Source: Nocardia sp. NBC_00508 (GTDB lineage: Bacteria > Actinomycetota > Actinomycetes > Mycobacteriales > Mycobacteriaceae). Taken from it: a stretch of 64,000 nucleotides of DNA. Made by a program: the position numbers and the translations under genes. The stretch lies in contig NZ_CP107852.1 in NCBI RefSeq assembly GCF_036346875.1, forward strand, positions 1,612,001 through 1,676,000, given 5' to 3'. Position 1 is the stretch's first letter; every line of letters starts with the position of its first letter. Under the pieces are notes generated by a model. The model was not told the DNA's origin. It ran no database searches and saw nothing but the letters and a program-made list of their open reading frames with translations. This document shows, one piece after another, positions 41,186-52,165 of the stretch.

Positions 41186-41431
41186 ATGCTGCGGTTGATC
41201 ATCGGCGTTGCGGCCGGGTACGTACTCGGCAGCAAAGCCGGGCGGGCTCGCTATGAGCAGATCAGCGCGGCGACCCGTGCGCTGACCGAGAGCCCGGTGA
41301 CCCGCAAGCTGGTGCTCGTCGGCAGGCAGAAGCTGGCGGACAAGCTCAGCACCCGCCCGCGCCTGGAGCCGATGGAGCCGCTCGACGAGCGGACCACCGT
41401 CCTGGTGCCGCACGACCAGTTGCGCCGCTGA
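41186..41431 (+). CDS. Rv2342-like small protein, 81 aa
   Basis: The start follows GGGAGGAGCACATCGAG. An N-terminal hydrophobic segment (MLRLIIGVAAGYVLGSKAGR), probably a membrane anchor, is followed by a helical, basic cytoplasmic part (YEQISAATRALTESPVTRKL). It matches by size and position the conserved hypothetical upstream of mycobacterial dnaG. The function is unknown. Confidence 0.72.
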   Translation: MLRLIIGVAAGYVLGSKAGRARYEQISAATRALTESPVTRKLVLVGRQKLADKLSTRPRLEPMEPLDERTTVLVPHDQLRR

Positions 41432-41525
41432 CCACGGCCGATCAGGCAGGCCACGCGCTTCGCAGCGCGGATTCTCACCCGCGTAGCTCGGATGATGTGC
41501 GCGGAATCACGCCACCGCGCGGACC

Positions 41526-43445
41526 CTACGCTCCGGTGGCGAAGTCGCCGTGGCTGCCCATCGCCTGGGTGAGCAAGCTCTTGCGATATTGCTCGAGCGC
41601 GACGAGGTCGCCGAAGAGGGCGAAATAGGCGTCCGGCTGTTCGGTCGAGGACACCCGCTGCAACTTGGACTTGAGTTCGGCGATCTGCCTGCCGACCCAG
41701 GCCTCCTGGGCGCGCGCCAGCACACCGGCGATGAAACGCGGGATGTCCGCCTCCGACTTCACCGGCAGCGGCTCGGTGGCCAGCTCCGACAGCAGCGCGC
41801 GCACGGTCAGGTCGTCGGTGCGGTCCGCGACGGCATTGACCCACTCGGCGCCGCCGAGCCCGGCCGCCGTACCGCCCGCCGCGGCGATCAGCGTGCGAAT
41901 GACCGCGTAGGCGGGATGGGTGAAGGCTTCGGACTCGAGCGCGTCGAAACCGGCTCCAGCCATAGCGGGGTATTGGAGGCCCGCCGCCAGCACCTGTCGT
42001 TGCGGCAGGAGCGTCGGATCGTTCGGATTGGGCCGTGCCGCAGGATGTTCGGCGACAACCTCGCGCGGCGCCGGCGCGCGACCGACCCCGGGCCGCCCGC
42101 CGCCGTTGCGATGCCGCTTGGCCTCCTCGCCGACGCGGCGCACGACGGTCTGGATGTCGTCCCAGCCGACCCAGCCGGCCAGTTTGGTGGCATAAGCCTT
42201 GCGCAGCGCGTTGTCCTTGATCTGTGCGACCACCGGTACCGCACGGCGCAGCGCCTCCACCTGCCCTTCGGCGGTATCCAGGTTGTGATCGGCCAGCAGT
42301 CCGCGAATCACGAACTCGTACAGCGGAATTCGACGCGCGACCAAGTCGCGCACGGCGCCGTCGCCGGAGTGCTGCCGCAGTTCACACGGGTCCTGCCCAT
42401 CCGGCGCGATCGCGATGTAGGTCTGCCCCGCCAGTTTCTGGTCGCCCGAAAAGGCCTTCAGCGCCGCCGCCTGGCCTGCGGCGTCGCCATCGAAGGTGTA
42501 GATGATCTCGCCGCGCCAGAAATTGTCGTCCATCATCAGACGGCGCAACAGGGCGAGGTGCTCGTCGCCGAAGGCGGTGCCGCAGGATGCGACGGCGGTT
42601 TTCACACCGGCCAGGTGCATCGCCATGACATCGGTGTAGCCCTCGACCACGACGGCCTGGTGGCCCTTGGCGATCTCGCGCTTGGCATGGTCGAGACCGA
42701 AGAGAACCTGAGACTTCTTGTACAGCAACGTCTCCGGAGTGTTGATGTACTTGCCCGGCATCGTGTCGTCGTCGAAGAGCTTGCGCGCGCCGAATCCGAT
42801 GACGTCGCCGCCGAGGTTGCGGATCGGCCACAGCAGACGCCGGTGGAAGCGGTCGATCGGGCCGCGCTGACCCTGGCGGGACAGTCCGGCGCCCTCCAGC
42901 TCCTTGACGTCGAACCCCTTACGCAGCAGGTGCTTGGTGAGGGTGTCCCACCCGGCGGGGGCGTAGCCGCAGCCGAACTGCTGGGCGGCCGCCGCGTCGA
43001 AGTTGCGATCGGTGAGGTATTTGCGCGCGGCCTCGGCCCCTGGCTCGCGCAGCTGGGCAATGTAGAACTCGTTCGCCGCCGCATTGGCCGCGACCAGCCG
43101 GGCGCGGGTGCCGCGATCGCGCTGCACCGAGGTGCCGCCGCCCTCGTAGTTGATCCGGTAGCCGATGCGATCGGCCAGCTGCTCGACCGCCTCGACGAAT
43201 CCGACGTGCTCGATCTTCTGCAGGAAGGCGAATACGTCGCCGCCCTCGCCGCAGCCGAAGCAGTGGAACAGGCCGTGGTTGGGCCGCACGTGGAACGACG
43301 GCGACTTCTCGTCGTGGAACGGGCACAGGCCCTTCATGGAATCAGCGCCCGCACGTTTCAGCGCGACATACTCCCCCACCACGTCTTCGATCCGGACGCG
43401 TTCGCGTATTGCCGCGATATCGCGATCAGGAAGTCGTCCGGCCAC
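41526..43445 (-). CDS. dnaG: DNA primase
   Basis: The 639-residue protein starts at GTG 43445, giving the N-terminus AGRLPDRDIAAIRERVRIED expected for DnaG. CHC2 zinc ligands are Cys41, His44, Cys62 and Cys65; the TOPRIM core has EGYTDVMAMH and YTFDGDAAGQAA; the C-terminal helicase-binding domain follows (AKRHRNGG linker onward). It makes RNA primers for chromosome replication. Length equals the mycobacterial protein. Neighbour dgt is the usual partner. Confidence 0.96.
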   Translation of the reverse strand: MAGRLPDRDIAAIRERVRIEDVVGEYVALKRAGADSMKGLCPFHDEKSPSFHVRPNHGLFHCFGCGEGGDVFAFLQKIEHVGFVEAVEQLADRIGYRINYEGGGTSVQRDRGTRARLVAANAAANEFYIAQLREPGAEAARKYLTDRNFDAAAAQQFGCGYAPAGWDTLTKHLLRKGFDVKELEGAGLSRQGQRGPIDRFHRRLLWPIRNLGGDVIGFGARKLFDDDTMPGKYINTPETLLYKKSQVLFGLDHAKREIAKGHQAVVVEGYTDVMAMHLAGVKTAVASCGTAFGDEHLALLRRLMMDDNFWRGEIIYTFDGDAAGQAAALKAFSGDQKLAGQTYIAIAPDGQDPCELRQHSGDGAVRDLVARRIPLYEFVIRGLLADHNLDTAEGQVEALRRAVPVVAQIKDNALRKAYATKLAGWVGWDDIQTVVRRVGEEAKRHRNGGGRPGVGRAPAPREVVAEHPAARPNPNDPTLLPQRQVLAAGLQYPAMAGAGFDALESEAFTHPAYAVIRTLIAAAGGTAAGLGGAEWVNAVADRTDDLTVRALLSELATEPLPVKSEADIPRFIAGVLARAQEAWVGRQIAELKSKLQRVSSTEQPDAYFALFGDLVALEQYRKSLLTQAMGSHGDFATGA

Positions 43446-43578
43446 GGCAGAGAGTCTAGGCGAACCCGGCGGCGACGCGCCCGCGCGGCTCGTCTCACCG
43501 GGCGGCTTCCTCGCCTTGTTCGGCACGGCGCGGACCGGGACACACCGGTAGCGAACGAACTCGATCCGGGGTGCCCGG

Positions 43579-44838
43579 TCAGGCACTCAGATCGATGGCG
43601 ACACGCTCCAGGCGGCTTTCGGTATACGAGGCGATCTGATCGACGATGACGCGCACGCGGGCGGCGTCGTCGGTGGCGGCATCCCAGAACGGCAGTAGGG
43701 CCGGATCGAGACCGTGCGGGGCGGTGGCCAGCAGCCGGTCGGCCACCGCGAGGATGCGTTCGCGTTGGGCGGCCTGCCGCAGGCGGTGCGCCGGATCGGA
43801 CATCACGTAGCGCAGCGCGACCGTCTTCAGCAACGCGACCTCGGCCGCGACGATGCGCGGGACCTCCAGGTCGGCGGCGTACCGGGACAGCGGCTGTGGC
43901 CCCGCCACCGCCCTGGTCGCCATGATCGCCGCCGTGGCGAAGCGGCCGACCAGCTCGCTGGTGAGGCGTTTCAGTGCGACCGAGGCGGCGAACGTGCCGT
44001 CATACCCGGACGCCGCCGCGACCACCGGTAGTTCCGACAGCCGTTGCGCCGCGGCGATCAGCTCGTCGGCCGCCAGCGAGTGCTGGAATTGGCCGAGCGC
44101 CGCCAGCGCGTCCTGTTCGGCGGGATCGGCCAGCGCGCGCAGGTCGATGCGACCGGCGAGCACGCCGTCCTCGACGTCGTGCACGGAGTAGGCGACGTCG
44201 TCGGACCAGTCCATGATCTGGCATTCCAGGCTGCGCCGCCGGTCCGGCGCGCCCTTGCGGATCCACTCCAGACGCTCGGCGTCGACCTCGTACGCGCCGA
44301 ATTTCGTGCCGGGACCCGTTCGGCCCCAGGGATATTTGAGCGCCGCGTCCAATGCTGCGCGGGTGAGGTTGAGGCCCGCGCTGGTGGCGTCAGGCTCGAG
44401 CACCTTGGGTTCGAGGCGGGTGAGGATGCGCAGGTTCTGCGCGTTTCCTTCGAACCCGCCGTAAGCGTCGGCAAAGGTGTCCAGCGCCATCTCACCGTTG
44501 TGGCCGTAGGGCGGGTGGCCGATGTCGTGGGCGAGACCGGCCAGGTCGACCAGGTCGGGATCGCAGCCGAGGCCGTCGGCGATGCTGCGTCCGATCTGGG
44601 CGACTTCGATCGAATGGGTCAGCCGGGTGCGCGGGGTGTCGCCATCGCGCGGGCCCATGACCTGCGTTTTGTCGGCCAATCTACGCAGGGCGGCGGAGTG
44701 CAGCACGCGGGCGCGGTCGCGGGCGAACTCGGTGCGATGACCGGTCTCGAACTCACTGCGCGGCGGGCCGAGGCCCGCGGTCTTGGCGCCCTCGACGACA
44801 AGGCGTTCCCGGTCGTGCTCGGTGTATCGGCCGCTCAT
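43579..44838 (-). CDS. dgt: Deoxyguanosinetriphosphate triphosphohydrolase-like protein
   Basis: The 419-residue HD-domain enzyme shows [20 protein letters not shown] (His75) and [16 protein letters not shown] (His104-Asp105), the dGTPase signature. It would remove triphosphate from dNTPs and tune DNA precursor pools. It is located 133 bp upstream of dnaG in the same direction, as in mycobacteria (Rv2344c). Confidence 0.93.
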   Translation of the reverse strand: MSGRYTEHDRERLVVEGAKTAGLGPPRSEFETGHRTEFARDRARVLHSAALRRLADKTQVMGPRDGDTPRTRLTHSIEVAQIGRSIADGLGCDPDLVDLAGLAHDIGHPPYGHNGEMALDTFADAYGGFEGNAQNLRILTRLEPKVLEPDATSAGLNLTRAALDAALKYPWGRTGPGTKFGAYEVDAERLEWIRKGAPDRRRSLECQIMDWSDDVAYSVHDVEDGVLAGRIDLRALADPAEQDALAALGQFQHSLAADELIAAAQRLSELPVVAAASGYDGTFAASVALKRLTSELVGRFATAAIMATRAVAGPQPLSRYAADLEVPRIVAAEVALLKTVALRYVMSDPAHRLRQAAQRERILAVADRLLATAPHGLDPALLPFWDAATDDAARVRVIVDQIASYTESRLERVAIDLSA

Positions 44839-44844
44839 CGAATC

Positions 44845-45540
44845 TCACTGTCCCGCCGTGTAGCTGAAGTCCGCCGAGAAGTGGGTGAATTGATACCACA
44901 GCAGCGCGCCGGTCTCCCTCGCGATGCCGTGCGCCTGTGATTCGCGGGTGTAGACGGCCGGACCGGTCCTGGTCGGCGCGGTCCACGCGGCCAAGCCCTC
45001 GTCGCGAGCCATGGTGCGGGTGCGCAGCGAATGCCACGGATCGCTGACCAGCACCGCCGAGGACATGTCCCGCGCACGCATCGCCGTCGCGACCGCCTCG
45101 ACGCTCCGTAGCGTGTCCGACCCGGTTTCGACAGCAAGGATCTTGTCGCTCGGCACGCCGCGCGCCTGCAGATAGTTCTTGCCCGAGGCGGCTTCGGTGA
45201 ACAGATCGCCTTCTTGCTTGCCGCCAACGGTGATCACACGTGGCGCGACACCGGCCCGAAAGAGCCGGTACGCCCGGTCGAGCCGCGCTTCGAACACCGA
45301 GGACGGCGTACCGGAATATTGTGCGGCGCCGAGCACGACGATCGCGTCGGCATTCGTGTAATCGTCGATGCGCGCGACCTGCCATACGCGAAACGCGGTT
45401 CCGCCGACCAGCACCGCCGCCATCACAACCGACCCGACGATCAGTCGCCGCGCCCAGCGCAGCGACCCCGCACCGAAGCCGCGCGGCCGTGCCGGATCGG
45501 GAGCCGCAGCGGCTCGGGTGCGCATCGTTGGCAAATCCAC
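44845..45540 (-). CDS. YdcF/SanA-like (DUF218) membrane-anchored protein
   Basis: Read from GTG 45540 (231 residues; ATG 45525 also possible). One membrane anchor at about 37-55, then a DUF218 domain: DAIVVLGAAQYSG, ARLDRAYRLFRAGVAP, VGGKQEGD, VLVSDPWHSLRT. Such proteins act outside the membrane on envelope or nucleotide-sugar substrates, but biochemical roles remain uncertain. It abuts dgt (6 bp). Confidence 0.82.
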   Translation of the reverse strand: MDLPTMRTRAAAAPDPARPRGFGAGSLRWARRLIVGSVVMAAVLVGGTAFRVWQVARIDDYTNADAIVVLGAAQYSGTPSSVFEARLDRAYRLFRAGVAPRVITVGGKQEGDLFTEAASGKNYLQARGVPSDKILAVETGSDTLRSVEAVATAMRARDMSSAVLVSDPWHSLRTRTMARDEGLAAWTAPTRTGPAVYTRESQAHGIARETGALLWYQFTHFSADFSYTAGQ

Positions 45541-45671
45541 TCCCCAAGTCTGCCAGGAGCGGTGCCGAACCCTCGCCCGGCTGACGCCGCCCGTGCCGGA
45601 CCCCGCCACGGCTCGCCGACTTCGCGCCCAGCTCGAACGGCGATCACGCCTTCGCCGTCGGTCAGCCGGAA

Positions 45672-46349
45672 CTACCAGCCTCGGGCTCGCCACTCGGAGA
45701 GGTGGGGGCGTTCGGTTCCGAGGGTGGTGTCGTCGCCGTGGCCGGGATAGACCACGGCGTCGTCGGGGTAGCGGTCGAACAGTTTGGTTGTGACGTCGGT
45801 GTAGAGGGAGGTGAAGTCCTCCGGGGAGGTGGTGCGGCCGACGCCGCCGGGGAACAGGGAGTCGCCGGTGAACAGGTGGGTGCGATCGGCGCCGTCGGTG
45901 AGGGCGAGGGTGATCGAGCCCGGGGTGTGGCCGCGCAGATGGATGACCTCGAAGGCCAAGTCGCCGATCCGGACGGTGTCGCCGTCGGCGAGCAGCCGAT
46001 CAGGGCGGGTCGGAAGCGAATCGGCGTCCAGCGGATGGGCCGCGGTCGGGGCGCCGGTGGCGGCGATGGTCTCCTGCAGCGCCATCCAGTGGTCGCGGTG
46101 CTGGTGCGTGGTGACGATCAGCTGGACTTGCCCCGGCGTCTCCTGTTCGACGAGCGCGGCGATGCGGGGCGCCTCGTTGGCGGCGTCGATGAGCACAGCG
46201 GCGCCGGTGTCGGCGCACTGCACCACGTAGCAGTTGTTGTCCATGTGGCCGACGGACATCTTGACGATGCGGGCGCCGGGGACGTCGCGCTGCTGCGGGT
46301 TCGAGTCCGGCGACACGTGGCCGGTGTAGGGGCGATCGATGGTGATCAC
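45672..46349 (-). CDS. Metallo-beta-lactamase-fold hydrolase (glyoxalase II-like)
   Basis: The 225-residue protein carries the metal motif THQHRDH (replacing HxHxDH by one insertion-free match), a later His in LRGHTPGSI, Asp in FTGDSLFPGG, and PGHGDDT near the C-terminus. This is the glyoxalase II/persulfide-type MBL layout with two metals. Thioester hydrolysis is likely. Adjacent, divergent pseudogene suggests local rearrangement. Confidence 0.85.
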   Translation of the reverse strand: MITIDRPYTGHVSPDSNPQQRDVPGARIVKMSVGHMDNNCYVVQCADTGAAVLIDAANEAPRIAALVEQETPGQVQLIVTTHQHRDHWMALQETIAATGAPTAAHPLDADSLPTRPDRLLADGDTVRIGDLAFEVIHLRGHTPGSITLALTDGADRTHLFTGDSLFPGGVGRTTSPEDFTSLYTDVTTKLFDRYPDDAVVYPGHGDDTTLGTERPHLSEWRARGW

Positions 46350-46374
46350 GAAACGATGCTAGCGGGCTAGATTC

Positions 46375-46779
46375 GTGCCATGGCACTGCCGCCGCGGAAT
46401 CGCCGCCGACTACATCACCACTCGCCGCGGCGGTATCGATGCCGAGGCCCGCACTCGGCTGTCGGAGGCACAGCGCCATCTCGACGAGGCACAGCGGTCG
46501 GCGTCGAGCGACCCGACGCAGGCCCTCCAGCACGCGCAGGCGGCGGCGGATCTGGGCGGGCGCGCACTGCAAGCGGCCCAGACGAGCGTGCGGGCGTGGG
46601 AGAGCAGCCGGGCTCCGTCCGGCAGCGGTCGAGCCGGGGCGGTACTCGGCGGCATACTGCTGGAAGCGCTGCTGCGCGGGGCAGCAGGCGGCGCACGACA
46701 CTCCGGAGGCGGGTGGAGCGCGGGCTCGTACGGCGGCTCCACCGGCTCTAGGCGGATCGGCCGCGGCGGAAGATTCTGA
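46375..46779 (+). pseudogene. Truncated TPM-domain protein (Rv2345-like) remnant
   Basis: This 134-codon reading corresponds to only the C-terminal part of TPM-domain membrane proteins: DAEARTRLSEAQRHLDEAQR, then ASSDPTQALQHAQAAADLGG, AVLGGILLEALLRG and a Gly/Ser-rich tail ending in RRIGRGGRF. The TPM domain, membrane helix and signal peptide are missing; the sequence starts abruptly 26 bp from the MBL gene. M. tuberculosis has a full gene (Rv2345) beside dgt, so this is probably its decayed end. Expression as a short protein cannot be excluded. Confidence 0.62.
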
Positions 46780-46827
46780 CCGCGACTTGACCCTGACACC
46801 GCGTGAGGCCATAGACCAGGACCTGTC

Positions 46828-47646
46828 ATGTTCAGTATCGGAGATTTCGCCAGACACGGACGGGTGTCGGTGCGCATGCTGCGCCACTACGACGCGATCG
46901 GGCTGCTTCGGCCGGATCGGGTCGACGCCACCAGCGGCTATCGCTACTACGAGGCGGGGCAGCTGGCCCGGCTCAATCGCATCGTCGCTCTGAAAGATCT
47001 CGGCTTCACCCTCGAACAAGTGCGCCGGATCCTGGACGAGCGGTTGGGCGGTGCGGAGCTGCGCGGCATGCTCATGCTCCGTCGCGCCGAGCTCGAGCAG
47101 CGCATTACGGGCGACCGCGCCCGGCTGGTCCAGGTCGAGACGAGACTTCGCATCATCGAGAAGGAGGGCGCTATGCCTGCCCACGATGTAGTGATCAAAT
47201 CCGTCCCCGCCGTTCGGGTAGCGGAATTGACCGGCATCGCAGACGATTTCGAGCCCGAATCGATCGGTCCGGTGATCGGCCCGCTGTTCGACGACCTGTG
47301 CGAGCGCCTGGAACGCGCGGAGGTCACGCCGGCCGGCGCCGGCATCGCCTACTACGAGGAACGCGGCGACGGCACCGTACTCGTCCACGCCGCGATGCAG
47401 GTCGACCTCGACCCGGCCGGCGAGCATGATTTCGCGGTGGTGGACCTGCCCGCGATCGGCCGGGTCGCGACCGTCGTGCACCGCGGCAGCATGGATCTGG
47501 TGCTGGAACCCTGGCAGGCGCTGGCGCGCTGGATCGACGAGAACGGCTACCGCATCGTCGGTCCCAGCCGCGAAGTGACCTTGGTCTACACCGAGGACAC
47601 GGCGGGCTGGGTCACCGAGCTGCAGGAGCCCATCCAGCCGAAATAG
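46828..47646 (+). CDS. MerR-family regulator with GyrI-like ligand domain
   Basis: The 272-residue protein has an N-terminal MerR helix-turn-helix (MFSIGDFARHGRVSVRMLRH ... GYRYYE), a long dimerisation helix (about 75-115) and a C-terminal GyrI-like domain (VPAVRVAELTG, PAGAGIAYYE, EPWQALARWIDENGY, EVTLVY). This is the BmrR-like drug-responsive type. Probable targets are not apparent next to it. Confidence 0.88.
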   Translation: MFSIGDFARHGRVSVRMLRHYDAIGLLRPDRVDATSGYRYYEAGQLARLNRIVALKDLGFTLEQVRRILDERLGGAELRGMLMLRRAELEQRITGDRARLVQVETRLRIIEKEGAMPAHDVVIKSVPAVRVAELTGIADDFEPESIGPVIGPLFDDLCERLERAEVTPAGAGIAYYEERGDGTVLVHAAMQVDLDPAGEHDFAVVDLPAIGRVATVVHRGSMDLVLEPWQALARWIDENGYRIVGPSREVTLVYTEDTAGWVTELQEPIQPK

Positions 47647-47692
47647 GGCTCGACGGCGGCGATCCGGTTACCGACCGACCACGCCCAGCCGC

Positions 47693-48958
47693 TCAGCGGG
47701 CGCAGACCGCGGACAACGCGGTCAGCTCGGAACGCACCGCCGCGAGCAGACCGTCGGCGTGCGCGCCACCGCCGAGCACACCGACGGTCAGCTCGCGCGC
47801 GAAGGTGTAGACGAGAAATGTGACCGCGGCCGAGGCACCCGCCGAGGGGCGGGGGTGGGCGGACAGATAGACGATCTCGTAGTCCGTCAGTTCGATGGTG
47901 GGCGGTATGCGGAACGCGGGGACGACGCCGGTGTTGGTCACGGCGATATGCCCGGCCAGGGAGTGAATTCTGCTCGCGCCGTAGAAATCCGGGAAATGCA
48001 GAACGGACTGCTGCACAACGCCTTCGGACAGATCGTGCGCCAGCCGTGCCGAAATGCGCTGGGCCAGTTCGATAAGACTCGCGTCGGGATCCACCCGCGT
48101 GGCGAACGAGGCCGGCCCGGCCATGTTGGTACCAGCCGAAGCAGCGATCTGCGGTCGCATACGCGTGCGCAGATCCACGGGATACAGGCAACCCAGCCGC
48201 ATCGCTCCGCCCGCGGTCTCGCGCGCGTACGCGCGCAGCAGTGCGGCGGTGAGCAGGCCGTTGACCGTCGCGCCCGCCGTGCGGCCGAGCCCCACGATCC
48301 GTGCGGTGGCCTCCGCGTCCAGCCGCACGCGCCGTGGGCGTGTAAGCGTGCTCGGCGTGGGCTGCGCGCTGTCGGCAAGCAGGTCCCTCGCCTCCGATGG
48401 GAGTGGCTTGGTCACGTCCTCGAACCCGGACGTCGCGGCCGCAGCGATGCCGCGCGCCGCGGCGTACCACTCCAGAGACTGCGGAATATCTTGCGGCACA
48501 ACATTTATCGGCACCTGCTCGACGATGTCGGTATAGTACGCCCACAGTCGCGCCAGCAGTTCGACGCAATGGCCCGCGTCGGCGACGCTGTGGTGGACGA
48601 ACAGCGTGACACGCCAGCGGTCCGCGCCCGAGCCGACGACGTCCAGATACGCCACCTGGGCCGCCGGGTCCACTACCGGGATGCCGACCTCCGCCACGTC
48701 ACCCTCGCGCACCGACGCCGGGGTCCATGCCCGCTCGTCCGGATGCAGCAGATATCCCTGCCCCACAGCGTCTTCCACGATGCGGCAACCCACCACCGGA
48801 TAGGCGCTCCGCAGCGTCGCGAACGCCTCCCGCAGCGCCGCGGCGTCGAGCGCTCCCCGCACCGATACCGACCGGCCCGTGTAGGTGCCGTGCCGCACGA
48901 ACCGCTGCTCCGACGGATCCAACACCCGAACCAGACCGTCCTCATCCCGCAACACCAC
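47693..48958 (-). CDS. PapA-like acyltransferase (condensation-domain superfamily)
   Basis: From GTG 48958 (421 residues; GTG 48973 possible) the protein opens VLDPSEQRF, as in PapA5-type transferases, and has HHSVAD at about 122-127 (HHxxxD active site, with Ala in place of the usual Gly after Asp). ATVNGLLTAALLRAYARET and a DLRTRMRP segment match the second half. It probably transfers a fatty acyl or mycocerosyl-like group onto an alcohol. No polyketide synthase gene lies nearby. Divergent from tenA. Confidence 0.78.
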   Translation of the reverse strand: MVLRDEDGLVRVLDPSEQRFVRHGTYTGRSVSVRGALDAAALREAFATLRSAYPVVGCRIVEDAVGQGYLLHPDERAWTPASVREGDVAEVGIPVVDPAAQVAYLDVVGSGADRWRVTLFVHHSVADAGHCVELLARLWAYYTDIVEQVPINVVPQDIPQSLEWYAAARGIAAAATSGFEDVTKPLPSEARDLLADSAQPTPSTLTRPRRVRLDAEATARIVGLGRTAGATVNGLLTAALLRAYARETAGGAMRLGCLYPVDLRTRMRPQIAASAGTNMAGPASFATRVDPDASLIELAQRISARLAHDLSEGVVQQSVLHFPDFYGASRIHSLAGHIAVTNTGVVPAFRIPPTIELTDYEIVYLSAHPRPSAGASAAVTFLVYTFARELTVGVLGGGAHADGLLAAVRSELTALSAVCAR

Positions 48959-49021
48959 GCAAGGGTGCGGCACCGTCGGCGCAGGCGCAAACCGACCGGG
49001 CGGATGCGGAAGACTGCCGGT

Positions 49022-49630
49022 ATGAGTCTCGCCGCACACCTCGAGGACATCGGCCTGCCGTCGGTCGAGCAGCAGCTCGCCCACCCCACCGTGGTGGGTA
49101 TCGCCGACGGCACCCTGCCCGAACCGATCTTCCGGTCCTGGCTGGAGCAGGACTATCTGTTCCTGCTCGACTACGTCCGGGTGTTCGCCCGCCTCGCCTG
49201 GCAGGCCCCGGCCAGCCATCTGGGCGACCTGGTCGACCTCGCGCACGCCACCTACCACGAGGAGCTGTCGCTGCACCGCTCGCTGGCCGCCGAGTTCGGC
49301 GCCGATCTCGACGGTGCCGTCAAAGGCGCACCGTGCGTGGCGTATACGGCGTTCCTCCTGGATTCCGCCGCGTCCTATGGCGAGGGCCTCGCCGCCCTCT
49401 ACCCGTGTATGTGGGGGTACTCCACGCTCGGGGCGCGGCTGGCCCAGAACCCGCCCACCGAGCCGCGCTATCGCCGCTGGGTCGACACCTATGCCGATCC
49501 GGGATTCGCCGCACTCACCCGTCGCTGCGCGCAGATGATCGACGAGTCCGGCGCCGACCCGGCGCGGGCGGAAGAACTATTCCGGGAAGGGATGCGACAC
49601 GAGCTCGCGTTCTGGGACGTTCCGCGCTGA
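49022..49630 (+). CDS. tenA: TenA-family aminopyrimidine aminohydrolase/thiaminase II
   Basis: The 202-residue all-helical protein has HPTVVGIADGTLPEPIFRSW, QDYLFLLDYVRVFARL, HEELSLH and LYPCMWGY (candidate catalytic Cys129), the TenA pattern. It salvages thiamin pyrimidine breakdown products. Starts just after the divergent acyltransferase gene; monocistronic. Confidence 0.87.
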   Translation: MSLAAHLEDIGLPSVEQQLAHPTVVGIADGTLPEPIFRSWLEQDYLFLLDYVRVFARLAWQAPASHLGDLVDLAHATYHEELSLHRSLAAEFGADLDGAVKGAPCVAYTAFLLDSAASYGEGLAALYPCMWGYSTLGARLAQNPPTEPRYRRWVDTYADPGFAALTRRCAQMIDESGADPARAEELFREGMRHELAFWDVPR

Positions 49631-49790
49631 ACGCTTCGCCGCCGCCTGCGCTCACCGGCACAGTCAACGGCCTCGTCCACCACAAGCACATCGGCGAGGC
49701 CGTGCACCACGACCGCTACGACACGGCGGACTCGCATTGTCACTGACCGATCGTTGCGCGCGCCGGAGGCCACCGACCTAGGCTGACACT

Positions 49791-50180
49791 GTGAGTCAGG
49801 AGCACGTGCGGGCGTCCGACGCCGATCGCGAGAAGATCGTCGACCAACTGCGTAATGCGATGAACGAGGGCAGGCTGTCCCTGCACGAGTTCGACGAACG
49901 ACTGCAGCGGGTGTATGCCGCCAAGACCTACGGCGAACTCACACCACTGCTGTCCGATCTTCCCGCGCAACGGAATTCGCGCCCGGCGCAGGCCAGGGGC
50001 ATCCCGCAGTGGGTCACGATCATGTGGATTCCGTGGGTGTTCGTCAATGTGCTGTGCGTGGCGATCTACCTGGCCACCGGCGCCGGTTACTTCTGGCCGT
50101 TCTGGGTGGCCGCGCCATGGGGTGCCGCGCTGTTGATTCCGACCACGATCGGACTCATCGTGCGCAAGAACGGTACCTGA
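49791..50180 (+). CDS. DUF1707 domain membrane protein
   Basis: The 129-residue protein starts at GTG 49791. Residues 4-58 form the DUF1707 (SHOCT-like) domain, VRASDADREKIVDQLRNAMN ... HEFDERLQRVYAAKTYGEL; two membrane helices follow (about 75-95 and 98-122). Small actinomycete proteins of this type are thought to be membrane regulators; function unproven. Confidence 0.83.
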   Translation: MSQEHVRASDADREKIVDQLRNAMNEGRLSLHEFDERLQRVYAAKTYGELTPLLSDLPAQRNSRPAQARGIPQWVTIMWIPWVFVNVLCVAIYLATGAGYFWPFWVAAPWGAALLIPTTIGLIVRKNGT

Positions 50181-50229
50181 ACGACAACGCCCCCTGGCCG
50201 ATGGCGGCCACGGGGCGATGCGACGGAAC

Positions 50230-51636
<1,407 letters not shown>

Positions 51637-51756
51637 CCACTGCGAGTCGGATTGTTGCGTATACGCGACAGTGTTGCGTACAAGCTGCGATTGCGCCCAG
51701 CCTATCGGCACTGCGACAGCCGGTTTCAACCGCACGGTCCCGCGCGTCCGTTTGAC

Positions 51757-51777
51757 ATGCGCACCTGTGCATATGCA
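51757..51777. promoter_or_regulatory. Palindromes upstream of smtB
   Basis: ATGCGCACCTGTGCAT (51757-51772, imperfect inverted repeat) overlaps the perfect palindrome TGCATATGCA (51768-51777), 35-55 bp before the smtB start. SmtB/ArsR repressors autoregulate from such inverted repeats; a -10-like TGGTAATGC lies further downstream. Assignment to SmtB is inferred from position. Confidence 0.5.
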
Positions 51778-51811
51778 AACTGGTAATGCTTTCCATTAAG
51801 GAGTTGGTGAC

Positions 51812-52162
51812 ATGACTGCCGAGACCGCCGCGGCGCCGCCGCACAACCCATATCGGTCGCCCGGCCCGGCGCCGGTTCCCGCGCGGACCGTCCTGGAGGA
51901 CGCGGGTGAGTTGCTGCGGGCGCTGGCAGCGCCGGTTCGTATTGCTATCGTGCTGCAGTTGCGCGAGTCGCCGCGCTGTGTGCACGAATTGGTCGACGCG
52001 CTCGGTGTCACCCAACCGTTGGTCAGCCAGCATCTGCGTATCCTCAAGTCCGCTGGCGTCGTGCACGGTGAGCGGTCGGGTCGCGAGGTGCTCTACGAAC
52101 TCGTCGACGACCATCTGGCGCACATCGTCGTCGACGCCGTCGCACACGCCGAGGAAGGGTGA
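51812..52162 (+). CDS. smtB: ArsR/SmtB-family zinc-responsive repressor
   Basis: The 116-residue protein has a winged helix: LLRALAAPVRIAIVLQLRES, CVHELVDALGVTQPLVSQHL and HGERSGREVLYEL, then a C-terminal helix DDHLAHIVVDAVAHAEE carrying the Asp/His/His/Glu metal-binding (alpha5) set. It should release DNA when zinc binds. It forms an operon with zur (3-bp gap), as Rv2358-Rv2359. Confidence 0.92.
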   Translation: MTAETAAAPPHNPYRSPGPAPVPARTVLEDAGELLRALAAPVRIAIVLQLRESPRCVHELVDALGVTQPLVSQHLRILKSAGVVHGERSGREVLYELVDDHLAHIVVDAVAHAEEG

Positions 52163-52165
52163 TCC

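Noticed and set aside
41550..43649. 699-codon rightward reading opposite dnaG
   Set aside because: Exactly antisense to dnaG, whose motifs are complete.
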